Source: an uncultured Desulfarculaceae bacterium
GTDB taxonomy: Bacteria; Desulfobacterota; Desulfarculia; Desulfarculales; Desulfarculaceae
DNA length: 11,575 bases
Direction: 5' to 3'
Assembly: GCA_937908275.1 (NCBI GenBank)
Contig: CALERA010000068.1
Span: forward strand, 1-11,575
Shown here piece by piece: positions 1-6,433 of the stretch. Positions within the stretch are counted from its first letter, which is position 1, and every line of letters begins with the position of its first letter. The translations under genes were made by a program, and so were the position numbers. Under the pieces are notes generated by a model. The model saw only the letters and a list, made by a program, of their open reading frames with translations, did not search any database and was not told the origin of the DNA.

Positions 1-825
1 AATCAGCCGCGCAAGCTCTTTCGCCGGGACAAGCTGGAGGAACTGGCCGCCAGCATCGAGGAGCACGGCCTGCTGGAGCCCATCGTGGTGGCCCGGCGGG
101 GCAACAAGTGGCAGATCATTATGGGCGAGCGCCGCTGGCGCGCCTGCCGGATGACCCGGCGCTACCAGGCCCAGCCGGTGCCGGTGCGGGTCATGGTCAC
201 CAGTGACCAGAAGATTGCCGAGATGGCCTTGATCGAGAACATCCAGCGCGAGGACCTGACCCCGCTGGAAGAAGCCCGCCACATGCAGGCCCTCCTGGAT
301 CGCGGCCTGTCCATGCCCGAGCTGGCCAAGAAGCTGGGCTTCAAGAGCCATGCCCGGGTCTACTTCCGGACCATCCTCCTGAACCTGTTGCCCGAGTATC
401 AGGAGGCCCTGCGCTGCGGGATCATCAGCCATGCTCAGGCCATTGAGATGAGTCGTTTGAATCCCGAGAACCAGCAGCGCCTGTTTGACCTGATCAAAGC
501 CGGCAAGGCCCAGGACCCCACCAGGCTGCGCTCCTTGGCCGGCTCGCTCCTGAACCGTGAGCAGCAAGGGGTCATGTTCATTGCCGAGCCCACGGAACAG
601 GAAAGAGAAGTGCTGAACAAGTATGACCGCATCGTCGGCGCCATCCTGAAGCTGGTGGAGAACTCGCTCAATGGCGAGGACCTGTCTCTCTTGAAGACCG
701 TCCTGGCCTCGAATCTCTCGCTGAACATCGACCGCCTGGAGTTGATCATCAAGCAGCTGCACAAGATCAAGGCGGCCATGCTCGAGGCCCAGGGCGCGCA
801 GGAGGTCCTGCGGGCGGTGTCGTGA
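1..825 (+). CDS. parB: ParB/RepB/Spo0J family partition protein, 5'-truncated
   Basis: The reading frame is open from base 1, so the first codons and start lie outside the window; 274 residues are visible. The N-terminal ParB domain is recognisable: an NQPRKLF-type first box at visible residues 1-7, GERRWRA at about 42-48 and ENIQREDLTPLEEA at about 79-92. In the family the last two contribute to CTP binding. A central helix-turn-helix that would bind a parS-like site follows (about 98-150), then a C-terminal part expected to dimerise. ParB normally works with ParA to segregate a replicon or chromosome origin. A GTG at 85 could be mistaken for the start, but the conserved first box upstream rules that out. 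The HTH (KSHARVYFRTILLNLLPEY) departs from common chromosomal ParB, which suggests a mobile-element version. No parA is visible; it may lie upstream. The gene ends in TGA, and a DUF523 gene follows after 51 bases. Confidence 0.93.
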   Translation, partial: NQPRKLFRRDKLEELAASIEEHGLLEPIVVARRGNKWQIIMGERRWRACRMTRRYQAQPVPVRVMVTSDQKIAEMALIENIQREDLTPLEEARHMQALLDRGLSMPELAKKLGFKSHARVYFRTILLNLLPEYQEALRCGIISHAQAIEMSRLNPENQQRLFDLIKAGKAQDPTRLRSLAGSLLNREQQGVMFIAEPTEQEREVLNKYDRIVGAILKLVENSLNGEDLSLLKTVLASNLSLNIDRLELIIKQLHKIKAAMLEAQGAQEVLRAVS

Positions 826-835
826 ATCATCAACC

Positions 836-862
836 GGCGGCCCGGGCGCGGGCCCTGCCGCC
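836..862 (+). other. GC-rich hairpin between parB and the DUF523 gene
   Basis: An inverted repeat folds as GGC+GGCCCG (836-844), loop GGCG (845-848), CGGGCC (849-854), a two-base bulge, then GCC (857-859). It sits directly before the AAGGGAG ribosome binding site (863-869) of the next gene. No T-run follows, so it is not a classical intrinsic terminator. It could be an RNA-processing or translation-modulating stem, or chance in GC-rich DNA. Confidence 0.3.
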
Positions 863-876
863 AAGGGAGTTGAAGC

Positions 877-1242
877 ATGGTCCTGGTCAGCAAGTGCTGC
901 GTGGGGATTCCCTGCCGCTATCAAGGCAACGGCTACTTGCGGGGCTTCCTGCAAAAGGTCGGGCTGGAGCATGATTTCATCGCGATTTGCCCGGAGCAAC
1001 TGGGCGGCCTGCCCACGCCCCGGGAGGGCTGCAACGTCCGCCATGGCCGGGTCCTGGGCCGGCAGACTGGCTTTGACTTCACCGAGCCCTACGAGGCCGG
1101 CGCGCGCCAGGTCATGGAAATATGCCGGCGCAACGGAATCACGGTGGCCTACCTCCTCAAGAACAGTCCCAGCTGCGGCAAGGCCTACGGCCTGACCGCC
1201 AAGCTCCTGGAGGAGCACGGCATCAAGGTGGTGCCGGTGTAG
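877..1242 (+). CDS. DUF523 (TudS-like) family protein, compact form
   Basis: 121 residues. The start at 877 is backed by AAGGGAG seven bases upstream. Family hallmarks are present: VSKCCVG..CRY at residues 4-15, CPEQLGGLPTPR in the first half, and NSPSCGKAYG followed by LTAKLLEEHGIKV near the C-terminus. DUF523 proteins bind an iron-sulphur cluster through conserved cysteines; one characterised member, TudS, removes sulphur from 2-thiouracil. The candidate ligands here are C7, C13 and the Cys of SPSCG. Family members I know usually carry a glycine-rich IYDGTF-type loop after SPSCG; here about 15-18 residues of it are missing, so the protein is short. It is downstream of parB and ends (TAG) 17 bases before the convergent fusion gene. 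The family call is firm; the substrate is unknown. Confidence 0.87.
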   Translation: MVLVSKCCVGIPCRYQGNGYLRGFLQKVGLEHDFIAICPEQLGGLPTPREGCNVRHGRVLGRQTGFDFTEPYEAGARQVMEICRRNGITVAYLLKNSPSCGKAYGLTAKLLEEHGIKVVPV

Positions 1243-1259
1243 CTGGGCAAGCCCTGAAA

Positions 1260-2528
1260 TCATGCGGCCGCTCGCTCCCGGCCCTCGTCGTCATCTTCGG
1301 CCAGGCCAGCTTCAAAAGCCTCCTGGCCCTTGTCGGCCATGGCCTCGATGCCGGCCGACTTGTCCGGGGTGTGGTCCTGCCAGTAGCCGGTGCCCAGGCG
1401 CCGCTCCAGCCAGAGCAGCTCCCCAAAAACCTCGGGATAGTGGGCGCGGATGGCGGCATAGGCCCGGGGCTTCTGGCCCGGGCAGATGCGGCAGGCGGTG
1501 CGTTGCAGTCCGCGCCCATAGCCCGACCAGATTGGCACCTGGTTCGCGGTGAGGATCTGATCGGCCGCATCCTTCAAGGCGAAGTAGAGCGGCTGGAAGA
1601 AGGCGTAACCCTTGAGCCGGTCGATGGTCATGAAGCGCGAAGGTCGGGCCTTGCCCTTCTTGCCCCGCTCCTGGAACCGGCCACCGCGCAGGATCACGAT
1701 CTCCTCGGGCGCCTGTTGCTTGAAGCTCTCGTCCAGGGTCTTGTGCAGGACCTCATGGCAATAGGGGTGCAGGAAGTGGGGCAGCTTGCCCTTGTTGAGA
1801 AACACCTCGATCATGTGTTCTCGCGAGCGCAGGACCTGGAGCCGCGCGCCCAGGTCTTGGGCCACACCGGCCAGGTGGCCAGGGAAGCCGATGAAGTCGG
1901 CCCCCATATCCACGAAGCAAAGCGTGGTGTCATTCTCGGGCAAAAACCGCCGGGCCCAGAGGGCCGCCGCGGTGGAGTCCTTGCCGCCGGAGAACTCCAC
2001 CAGCACCCGCCGGCCCTGGAGGATGGCCAACTCCTCCGGGCTGGGAGCCAGGTCCTCCATGCCGGCGATGGATTTGTTCACCTGGGGCTTGTCACCACCA
2101 GCCGCACCGGATTTCGATTCGCCCTCGGCCAGGAGCTTTTCCAGCTCGGCAGTGTCAAAGCCGGTCAGGGAAAGATCGAAGTCAGCCTCCAACAGGGCCT
2201 TGAGCTCGGCCGCCAGCTTGTCCTCGTCCCAGCTGGCTAGGTCGGCCATGCGGTTTACCGCCAGACGGAAGGCCCGGACCTTCTCCTCGGACCAGCCATC
2301 CACGTAGACCGCCGGCACCCGCTCCAGGCCGGCCGCCTTGGCCGCGGCCAGGCGAAAGTGGCCATCGATCAAGCGGCCGTCGCGCAAGGCCAGCACCGGC
2401 ACCCGGAAGCCGAACTCCCGGATTGCCCCCGCGAACTGTTCTATCTCCCGGGGACCATACTTGCGGGGATTGTCGCCATAGGGGATCAAACCCTTGATGG
2501 CCACTTCTTCGATGATCATGCCGTTCAT
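1260..2528 (-). CDS. ParB-like (Srx-fold) domain fused to PAPS-reductase/ATP-pyrophosphatase domain
   Basis: 422 residues. The N-terminal domain (about 1-125) is a ParB-like nuclease/Srx-type domain: LIPYGDNPRKY (14-24) and DGRLIDGHFRLAAAKAAG (50-67), where GHFR replaces the GERR of partition ParBs. The C-terminal domain (about 170-400) belongs to the PAPS-reductase/PP-loop family, with the ATP-binding loop SGGKDST at 180-186, FVDMGADF at 205-212 and a late Cys pair C346-x2-C349. Separate genes with these two domains are known as ibrB and ibrA in Escherichia coli prophage-like loci; here they are one chain in the order ParB-like, then PAPS. The frame stays open upstream to 2990, but the start at 2528 is preferred: it gives a 4-bp ATGA overlap with the gene before it and has GAGGA just upstream. 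It converges on the DUF523 gene. The substrate is unknown: an adenylated sulphur intermediate or a nucleic acid are both possible. Confidence 0.85.
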   Translation of the reverse strand: MNGMIIEEVAIKGLIPYGDNPRKYGPREIEQFAGAIREFGFRVPVLALRDGRLIDGHFRLAAAKAAGLERVPAVYVDGWSEEKVRAFRLAVNRMADLASWDEDKLAAELKALLEADFDLSLTGFDTAELEKLLAEGESKSGAAGGDKPQVNKSIAGMEDLAPSPEELAILQGRRVLVEFSGGKDSTAAALWARRFLPENDTTLCFVDMGADFIGFPGHLAGVAQDLGARLQVLRSREHMIEVFLNKGKLPHFLHPYCHEVLHKTLDESFKQQAPEEIVILRGGRFQERGKKGKARPSRFMTIDRLKGYAFFQPLYFALKDAADQILTANQVPIWSGYGRGLQRTACRICPGQKPRAYAAIRAHYPEVFGELLWLERRLGTGYWQDHTPDKSAGIEAMADKGQEAFEAGLAEDDDEGRERAAA

Positions 2529-2977
2529 GCTTCCTCGCTCCAGGCCCTTTCCAGGGCCGCGAAGCGCTGCCGCCAGCGCCGCACGGTTTCGCGGTTCACG
2601 CCCAGCTTGCCGGCGATGGCCTGGTCTCCCGCACCCAGGGCCAGGTGCAGACCCAGAAGGACATAGGCCGCCGGGTCCAGGCCGGTTTTGCTGAGCAGCG
2701 TCCCGCTCAGGGCGGTGAAGAACCGGCCACAGCTGGCGCATTGCACCCGGCCCAGGTTCTGCCAACTCAACCGCAGGCGGGGCGAGCTGACCGCCTTGCC
2801 ACACCAGGGGCAGACCGGCCCGGCGGGATGAAGTTGCTCTAGTAGCCACTCCCGGCAGCGGTCGGCCGCCAGGAAATCCTGACAAAAAGCCTCCAGAACC
2901 TGGGCTGGCAAAATCGGCCGGGTCCTGCCCCTGCCTTGGGCCGCTTCCCTCTCTGCCTGTCTTTCCCGCATTTCCAT
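2525..2977 (-). CDS. Transposase-like zinc-ribbon plus helix-turn-helix protein
   Basis: 150 residues. A zinc ribbon is formed by C56-x2-C59 and C80-x2-C83 (CPWC...CASC). It is followed by FFTALSGTLLSKTGLD and a helix-turn-helix around residues 118-138 (QAIAGKLGVNRETVRRW). This order resembles the N-terminal DNA-binding part of IS1595-type transposases, but no DDE catalytic domain follows, so it is probably a DNA-binding regulator or accessory factor rather than a transposase. Its TGA overlaps the ATG of the ParB-PAPS fusion by four bases (ATGA), so the two are likely translationally coupled and may act together. A second ATG at 2971 is an alternative start; ribosome binding signals are weak for both. 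Domain identity is good, function is inferred. Confidence 0.78.
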   Translation of the reverse strand: MEMRERQAEREAAQGRGRTRPILPAQVLEAFCQDFLAADRCREWLLEQLHPAGPVCPWCGKAVSSPRLRLSWQNLGRVQCASCGRFFTALSGTLLSKTGLDPAAYVLLGLHLALGAGDQAIAGKLGVNRETVRRWRQRFAALERAWSEEA

Positions 2978-3170
2978 TTTCCCAACCCAAGTTTTAGATC
3001 AACCCTGGCCGTCCACCGGGGTCTTCCCGACCCGCTAAGGCCACCCCCCCGGGGAAGGACCCGCCGCCCGCTGGCCTACCCGCCGGCTGGGGGAGATGGC
3101 CGGCCGGCCGCGGCCTTGGCCTTGATCAAACCCGGCCAAACCTTGGTTGCGGGCGCCGGCCGGCCCGCGC
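2978..3170. other. 193-bp GC-rich intergenic region upstream of the zinc-ribbon gene
   Basis: I see no convincing gene here. Minus-strand reading frames that cross it are rich in Pro, Arg and Ala and lack a motif. It holds a small GGGTC/GACCC stem (3019-3023 / 3029-3033) with a five-base loop. An A+T-richer patch just before the zinc-ribbon start (about 2978-3000, CTAAAACTT on the minus strand) might contain a -10 element, but I find no matching -35. Confidence 0.35.
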
Positions 3171-3482
3171 CTAACGCAGCAGCGAGGCCAGCCACTGGCA
3201 GGCCTCCTCCTGGTGGTCGGTCACGATCTCCACACAGCGCCTCACCACCGCGAAGCACTCGGCCGCCCGGGCCTTGTCGGTCTCGCGCAAACCCACCCGC
3301 TGGCCGTCCCAAGTCAGCGCCAGGGGATGGGCTTCCACCAGGGCCACCAGCTCGCGCACCTCGGCCGGCGCCTCGGCCACGGCCACGGCCAGCCCGATCG
3401 GCGCGCCGTGCAGCGCTAAGAGCGCGGGATGCAGCGCTTCCCAATCCTCCAGCCCTGGTGGTCCTGCCTGGTTGAGCCTCAT
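3171..3482 (-). CDS. Small hypothetical protein, possibly phage-encoded
   Basis: 103 residues; I do not recognise the family. The protein is Ala/Leu-rich and probably largely helical. It has an acidic middle (APAEVRELVALVEAHPLAL) and a C-terminal half with CFAVVRRCVEIV and two further acidic/basic helices. No zinc motif, signal peptide or membrane segment is evident. The start at 3482 is the first ATG inside the non-repeat sequence; the frame continues upstream through the TGTCTGGG repeats, whose translation looks meaningless. The ribosome binding site is poor (GGAAG is over 20 bases upstream), so the start is tentative. It lies between the iteron region and the zinc-ribbon gene, all on the minus strand, and ends in TAG. 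Coding character is supported by the open frame and even amino-acid use, not by homology. Confidence 0.55.
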   Translation of the reverse strand: MRLNQAGPPGLEDWEALHPALLALHGAPIGLAVAVAEAPAEVRELVALVEAHPLALTWDGQRVGLRETDKARAAECFAVVRRCVEIVTDHQEEACQWLASLLR

Positions 3483-3522
3483 TGCTGACCGCTTTTCACT
3501 TACTTCCTTCTGATTCTCTTCA

Positions 3523-3800
3523 GCCTGTCTGGGCTGTCTGGGTATGTCTGGGTATGTCTGGGTAACTGTCTTGGTTAAGTGCCCATGGAACCAGGCACTG
3601 TCTGGGTTGTCTGGGTAAATCGCCCTACGAGTCGCCCACTTTGGCGAGCAGAACACACCCCGCGCGCACGCGCGTGCGCGTAAGGGGGCAAGTTACCCAG
3701 ACAACCCAGACAGCCCCTGGCAACTGCCCATGAGTGCTGGCATAAACCCTGTCTGGGTAAATCGGAGCCACACGGACATACCCAGACAGCCCAGACAGGC
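3523..3800. repeat. Iteron cluster with nested inverted repeats; candidate replication origin
   Basis: The octamer TGTCTGGG occurs seven times on the plus strand (starting at 3526, 3535, 3545, 3555, 3599, 3608, 3750) and four times on the minus strand (plus-strand positions 3696-3703, 3705-3712, 3781-3788, 3790-3797). A degenerate copy TGTCTTGG lies at 3567. Neighbouring copies are 9-10 bp apart, about one helical turn. Four pairs have 9-bp spacing, and seven copies extend to TGTCTGGGTA. The outer pair forms a perfect 26-bp inverted repeat (3523-3548 with 3775-3800). The inner pair forms a perfect 21-bp inverted repeat (3598-3618 with 3693-3713), which extends to 28 bp with two mismatches. 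Iterons like these bind replication initiators in many plasmids and P4-type elements; the adjacent primase-helicase fits that. Multi-site operator DNA is the alternative. Confidence 0.85.
3663..3680. repeat. 18-bp perfect CG-rich palindrome, Z-DNA-prone
   Basis: CGCGCACGCGCGTGCGCG is a perfect palindrome lying inside a 22-base strictly alternating pyrimidine-purine tract (3661-3682). It is bracketed by CCCC (3657-3660) and GGGGG (3684-3688). It sits between the inner arms of the nested inverted repeats, close to their shared centre (about 3656-3662). Such sequence can extrude as a cruciform or adopt Z-DNA under negative supercoiling. Confidence 0.8.
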
Positions 3801-3902
3801 GCAGACCTCCACCACGGCACGGGACCATCTCCCCAACTGAAAAGGGGGTGCGGGGGAGCCGCCATGACGAGGGAATATGGTTCGCGGCAGACCTGTCCAT
3901 TG
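3801..3902. other. Spacer between iterons and the primase stop
   Basis: About 100 bases with a G-rich stretch on the plus strand (3841-3858, AAAAGGGGGTGCGGGGGAG). No gene, clear terminator hairpin or promoter is seen. It is the 3' flank of the primase-helicase gene. Confidence 0.4.
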
Positions 3903-6335
3903 CTACGCTTCGCTTACCTCGATCTCGCCAAGATGCATGCCGATTACCCAAGGCGGTCGAGTGCCATCGGGGCAGATGGGTCCGTGGTTCTTCATCTCCA
4001 CCTGAGGATGGCTCTGCTTGATGGCCAACCAGAAGCGGGCGCTGTCCTTGGGCCGCTTGATGCCGTTGTCCTCGCACCACTTCTTGTAGCTGGCGTAGAC
4101 CGCGGCCTTGGCCCCCTCGGGCGTGGTGCCGTCGCCGTGCTGGAACACGCAGCGTTCCTGCAGGAAGCGCGAGATATGGTCGTTCTCCATGCGGTACTGA
4201 TTGAGGAAGGCTTGGCTGGACGGGCATTGGGCGAAAGCACCCCGGCGGCGCAGACGGTAGAGCCGGGCCACGGCCAGGTGGAAGATGCCCGACAGCTCAC
4301 CGGGGACGATGCGCGCCAGACGATGCGGGTCAGCCCAGGCCTCGCCCAACTTGAATTGACGCGGGAAGTGGACCGCCAGCATGCGTTCATAGAAGGCATC
4401 GGACTGGTCGCGCACCCGGGGAAACTCGTTGGCCGCGAAGATCAGCTTGGCCTGGGTGTTGAAGCTGAAGGTGTCCACGCCCTTGTAGGCGGCCTGGATG
4501 GGATCGCCGCCAGTCAGGCGCTTGAAGTTCTCCGAGGCGAAGAAGTTTGCCGAGGTCTCGCCGCAGATGTTGGCCATCTTGCGGTGCAGGGCCACTCGCT
4601 GGAACTGATCCTCCAGGTCGGCCATGTTCACCGCGCTGCAATTCTACGGGCCCAGCAGCTGGCGGATGACCTCCTGCAGGAGGCTCTTGCCGCAGTCCTT
4701 GCGCCCGACCATCAATAGCGCCTTCTTGTACTGCTGGCCGTGCCAAAGGCAGTAGCCGATGAACTCCAGCACCTCCTCGATCACCGCCGGGTCGGCCATG
4801 ATTTCCAGCAGGGTCCGCTTGAACAGGCGACAATCGGGCGGGTCCTGGGGACGCCACTCGTAGGGGAAATAGTGGGTGCAGCGGTGGGCCGGGTCGTGGG
4901 GCAGCAGCCGACCGCTGTTGAGATCAAGCATGCCGTTGGCCACGCAGAGCAGGTCCGGCCTGAGGTCCATCTCCTCGCCCCGGGGCATGGTGACTTGGCT
5001 GCGAATCAGCTCCCAGGCCTCCTCGATGCGGGCCCGGGTGGCGGTGAGGCCCATCTTGGCGGTGATGATCTTCTTGATCTCCTCGGCCACGGCCTGGGCC
5101 CAGCGCTTGCCGTCCCAGCGATAGATCAGCTTGGTCTGGGCCTCGATGACTATGCGGTGCTCGGCCAAAATCTCGCGCACCAGGAGCATGCCGCGATAGG
5201 CCTTCTTCTCGTCGAAACTGCTCCAGGCCTTGTAGCGCTGCATCTGGTCGGCCAGGCCCTGGGCCGCCGCGGGGTTGTCCACCAGCGGGGCCGCCTGGGG
5301 CAAGGCCTCCAGTTCGGACCGGGCGCGGCCGTGGGTCATGAACCAGTCAGTCAGGTCCTGGCCATGGTTGCCGGGCAGCTCGCCATCGGACAGCATGAAG
5401 CCAGGCCATTCCAGCATCCGCACCGAGGCGGCCACGCCGGCCAGGGCCTGGGCCACCTTGGCCGCGCCGCGCTGGCCCACCTGGTCAGCGTCATAGGCGA
5501 TGACCACCTCTTTTTGCCGGAAGCGCTCGGTCCACTCCTCCCGCCAGGTGCCGGCCCCGCCGGTGGCGGTGATGGCGTTCAGGCCCTGGGACAGGGCGCA
5601 AAGGCAGTCCGGCTCGCCCTCCACCAGCCAGACCGGCCCGGGCGCGACCTCGGCCAGGGGTGCGGGGGGCCACAGGCGCGGCGGTTCGCCATAAGAGATC
5701 TTGGTTTCCCGGGCCCCGGTCCAGAAGCTGAGCACCTTGTTGCGGGCCGCGCCGCCCGGGCGATAGAGCCGGAGATTGACCAACTGACCGGCCTCGTCCC
5801 GGATGGGGATGGCCACCCGCGGGGCCTGTTCGTCCAGCCAGGCCGGCGGGGTCCAGAGGCGCAGGTCCAGGGCCTGCGCCATGGCACGGGACCAGCCCCG
5901 CGTGGTTTCCAGGCTTTGGAGCCAGGTCTCGGGCAGCGGCGGCAAGGCGTCCAGTTCGGCTTGAGGAACCAACTTTGGCGCGGCCTGGACGCCGGCCTTG
6001 GCGCCTCTGGGCTTGTTCTTGCTGCCTGCTGAAGCTTTGGCCGCCAGCTCAGGAGCGAAATGAGCGATGAAGCGGCGCAAGGCTTCCTTGGGATCGTGAA
6101 GGCCACTGAGGCGGCCCCAGAGGTCCACCAGGTCGCCCGAGGCCTCGGATTCATCGGGGTGACTGAAACAGCGATAGCTGTCCCGGTCCAGGTCGTACTG
6201 AAACGAGGGGTTCTTGTCGGCATGGCCCGGGAAGGGGCAATGGCAGACCCGCCGGCCTGGCGGCTGCCAACCTGGAATCAGCTCACGCGCGATGCGCTCG
6301 CAATCCCCGGGGATGTTATCCCTGGCCCAGCCCAT
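3903..6335 (-). pseudogene. P4/D5-type DNA primase-helicase with one in-frame TAG (4644-4646)
   Basis: One continuous frame of 810 residue positions apart from a single amber codon at position 564. Upstream of it are a variant CHC2-type zinc site (C33, H38, C56, H59), a TOPRIM region (VEGEPD at 238-243, YDADQVG at 281-287), the D5-like region (ANGMLDLNSGRLLPHDP, 466-482) and the helicase Walker A GRKDCGKS (544-551). Downstream the frame resumes at once with NCSAVNMADLEDQF, then ANICGE (Walker B-like) and the helicase C-terminus, ending in TAG. Such proteins synthesise primers and unwind DNA for phage or plasmid replication. The start at 6335 has GAGG eight bases upstream. The stop separates Walker A from Walker B, so without readthrough the helicase is probably inactive. 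A point mutation, a base-call error, amber suppression, or a split gene restarting at GTG 4631 or ATG 4625 (no good ribosome site) are the options. Confidence 0.88.
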
Positions 6336-6353
6336 CAGGCTGCCTCGGTTGTA

Positions 6354-6368
6354 TGACGCCAGGCGTCA
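6354..6368. promoter_or_regulatory. Palindromic operator 1 (probable HigA site)
   Basis: TGACGCCAGGCGTCA is a perfect 7-1-7 palindrome, 18 bp upstream of the primase start codon. It is a sister of a second palindrome centred exactly 24 bp away; both share TGACGC...GCGTCACAT. HigA-family antitoxins usually repress their own operon through such palindromes (family knowledge). Assignment to this HigA is inferred. Confidence 0.68.
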
Positions 6369-6376
6369 CATTTGGT

Positions 6377-6405
6377 TTGACGCGGCGCGTCACATGGGCT
6401 AGGCT
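6377..6405 (+). promoter_or_regulatory. Putative sigma-70-like promoter for higBA
   Basis: TTGACG (6377-6382) and TAGGCT (6400-6405) are separated by 17 bp, placing a start near 6412 and a leader of about 20 bases before the toxin TTG codon. The -35 element overlaps operator 2, as expected for autorepression. The -10 match is only moderate. Confidence 0.5.
6378..6392. promoter_or_regulatory. Palindromic operator 2 (probable HigA site)
   Basis: TGACGCGGCGCGTCA is a second perfect 7-1-7 palindrome. It overlaps the putative -35 element of higBA and is centred 24 bp from operator 1. Two sites at this spacing suggest cooperative or multi-dimer binding. The whole 98-bp gap is shared by the divergent primase and higBA genes. 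Confidence 0.7.
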
Positions 6406-6433
6406 TTGGGGACGACATTGGCGGGGGAGAGCC

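Noticed and set aside
1122..2240. Long plus-strand open frame (372 codons) opposite the ParB-PAPS fusion
   Set aside because: High-GC shadow frame without domain motifs; it overlaps the DUF523 end and runs antisense to a gene with clear family motifs.
2525..2977. Insertion sequence (IS1595-like transposase)
   Set aside because: Only the zinc-ribbon/HTH part is present, with no DDE domain and no terminal inverted repeats or target duplications seen.
2529..2990. N-terminal extension of the ParB-PAPS protein to a start at 2990
   Set aside because: This part is the out-of-frame shadow of the zinc-ribbon gene; the ATGA overlap at 2525-2528 gives a better start.
3076..3444. Minus-strand 122-codon frame overlapping the small hypothetical gene
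   Set aside because: Arg/Gly/Ala-rich shadow frame in very GC-rich DNA; the 3171-3482 frame has more ordinary protein composition.
3523..3800. CRISPR array
   Set aside because: The repeats are only 8-11 bp, in both orientations, 9-10 bp apart, with no unique spacers and no cas genes.
3575..3865. Minus-strand open frames through the iteron region
   Set aside because: Their translations come from the TGTCTGGG repeats and the CG palindrome, are rich in Trp, Cys and Pro, and lack ribosome sites.
4644..4646. Confident call of TAG recoding (pyrrolysine or suppressor tRNA)
   Set aside because: Several neighbouring genes end naturally in TAG and no suppressor tRNA is visible; kept only as one possible explanation.
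4740..6032. Plus-strand open frame of 430 codons opposite the primase
   Set aside because: Antisense shadow rich in Gly, Leu, Gln and His; the minus strand has TOPRIM, D5 and Walker A motifs.
6353..6433. Longer higB start at ATG 6353
   Set aside because: It would place the operators and promoter inside the gene and add residues absent from the HigB family; TTG 6434 has a good ribosome site.
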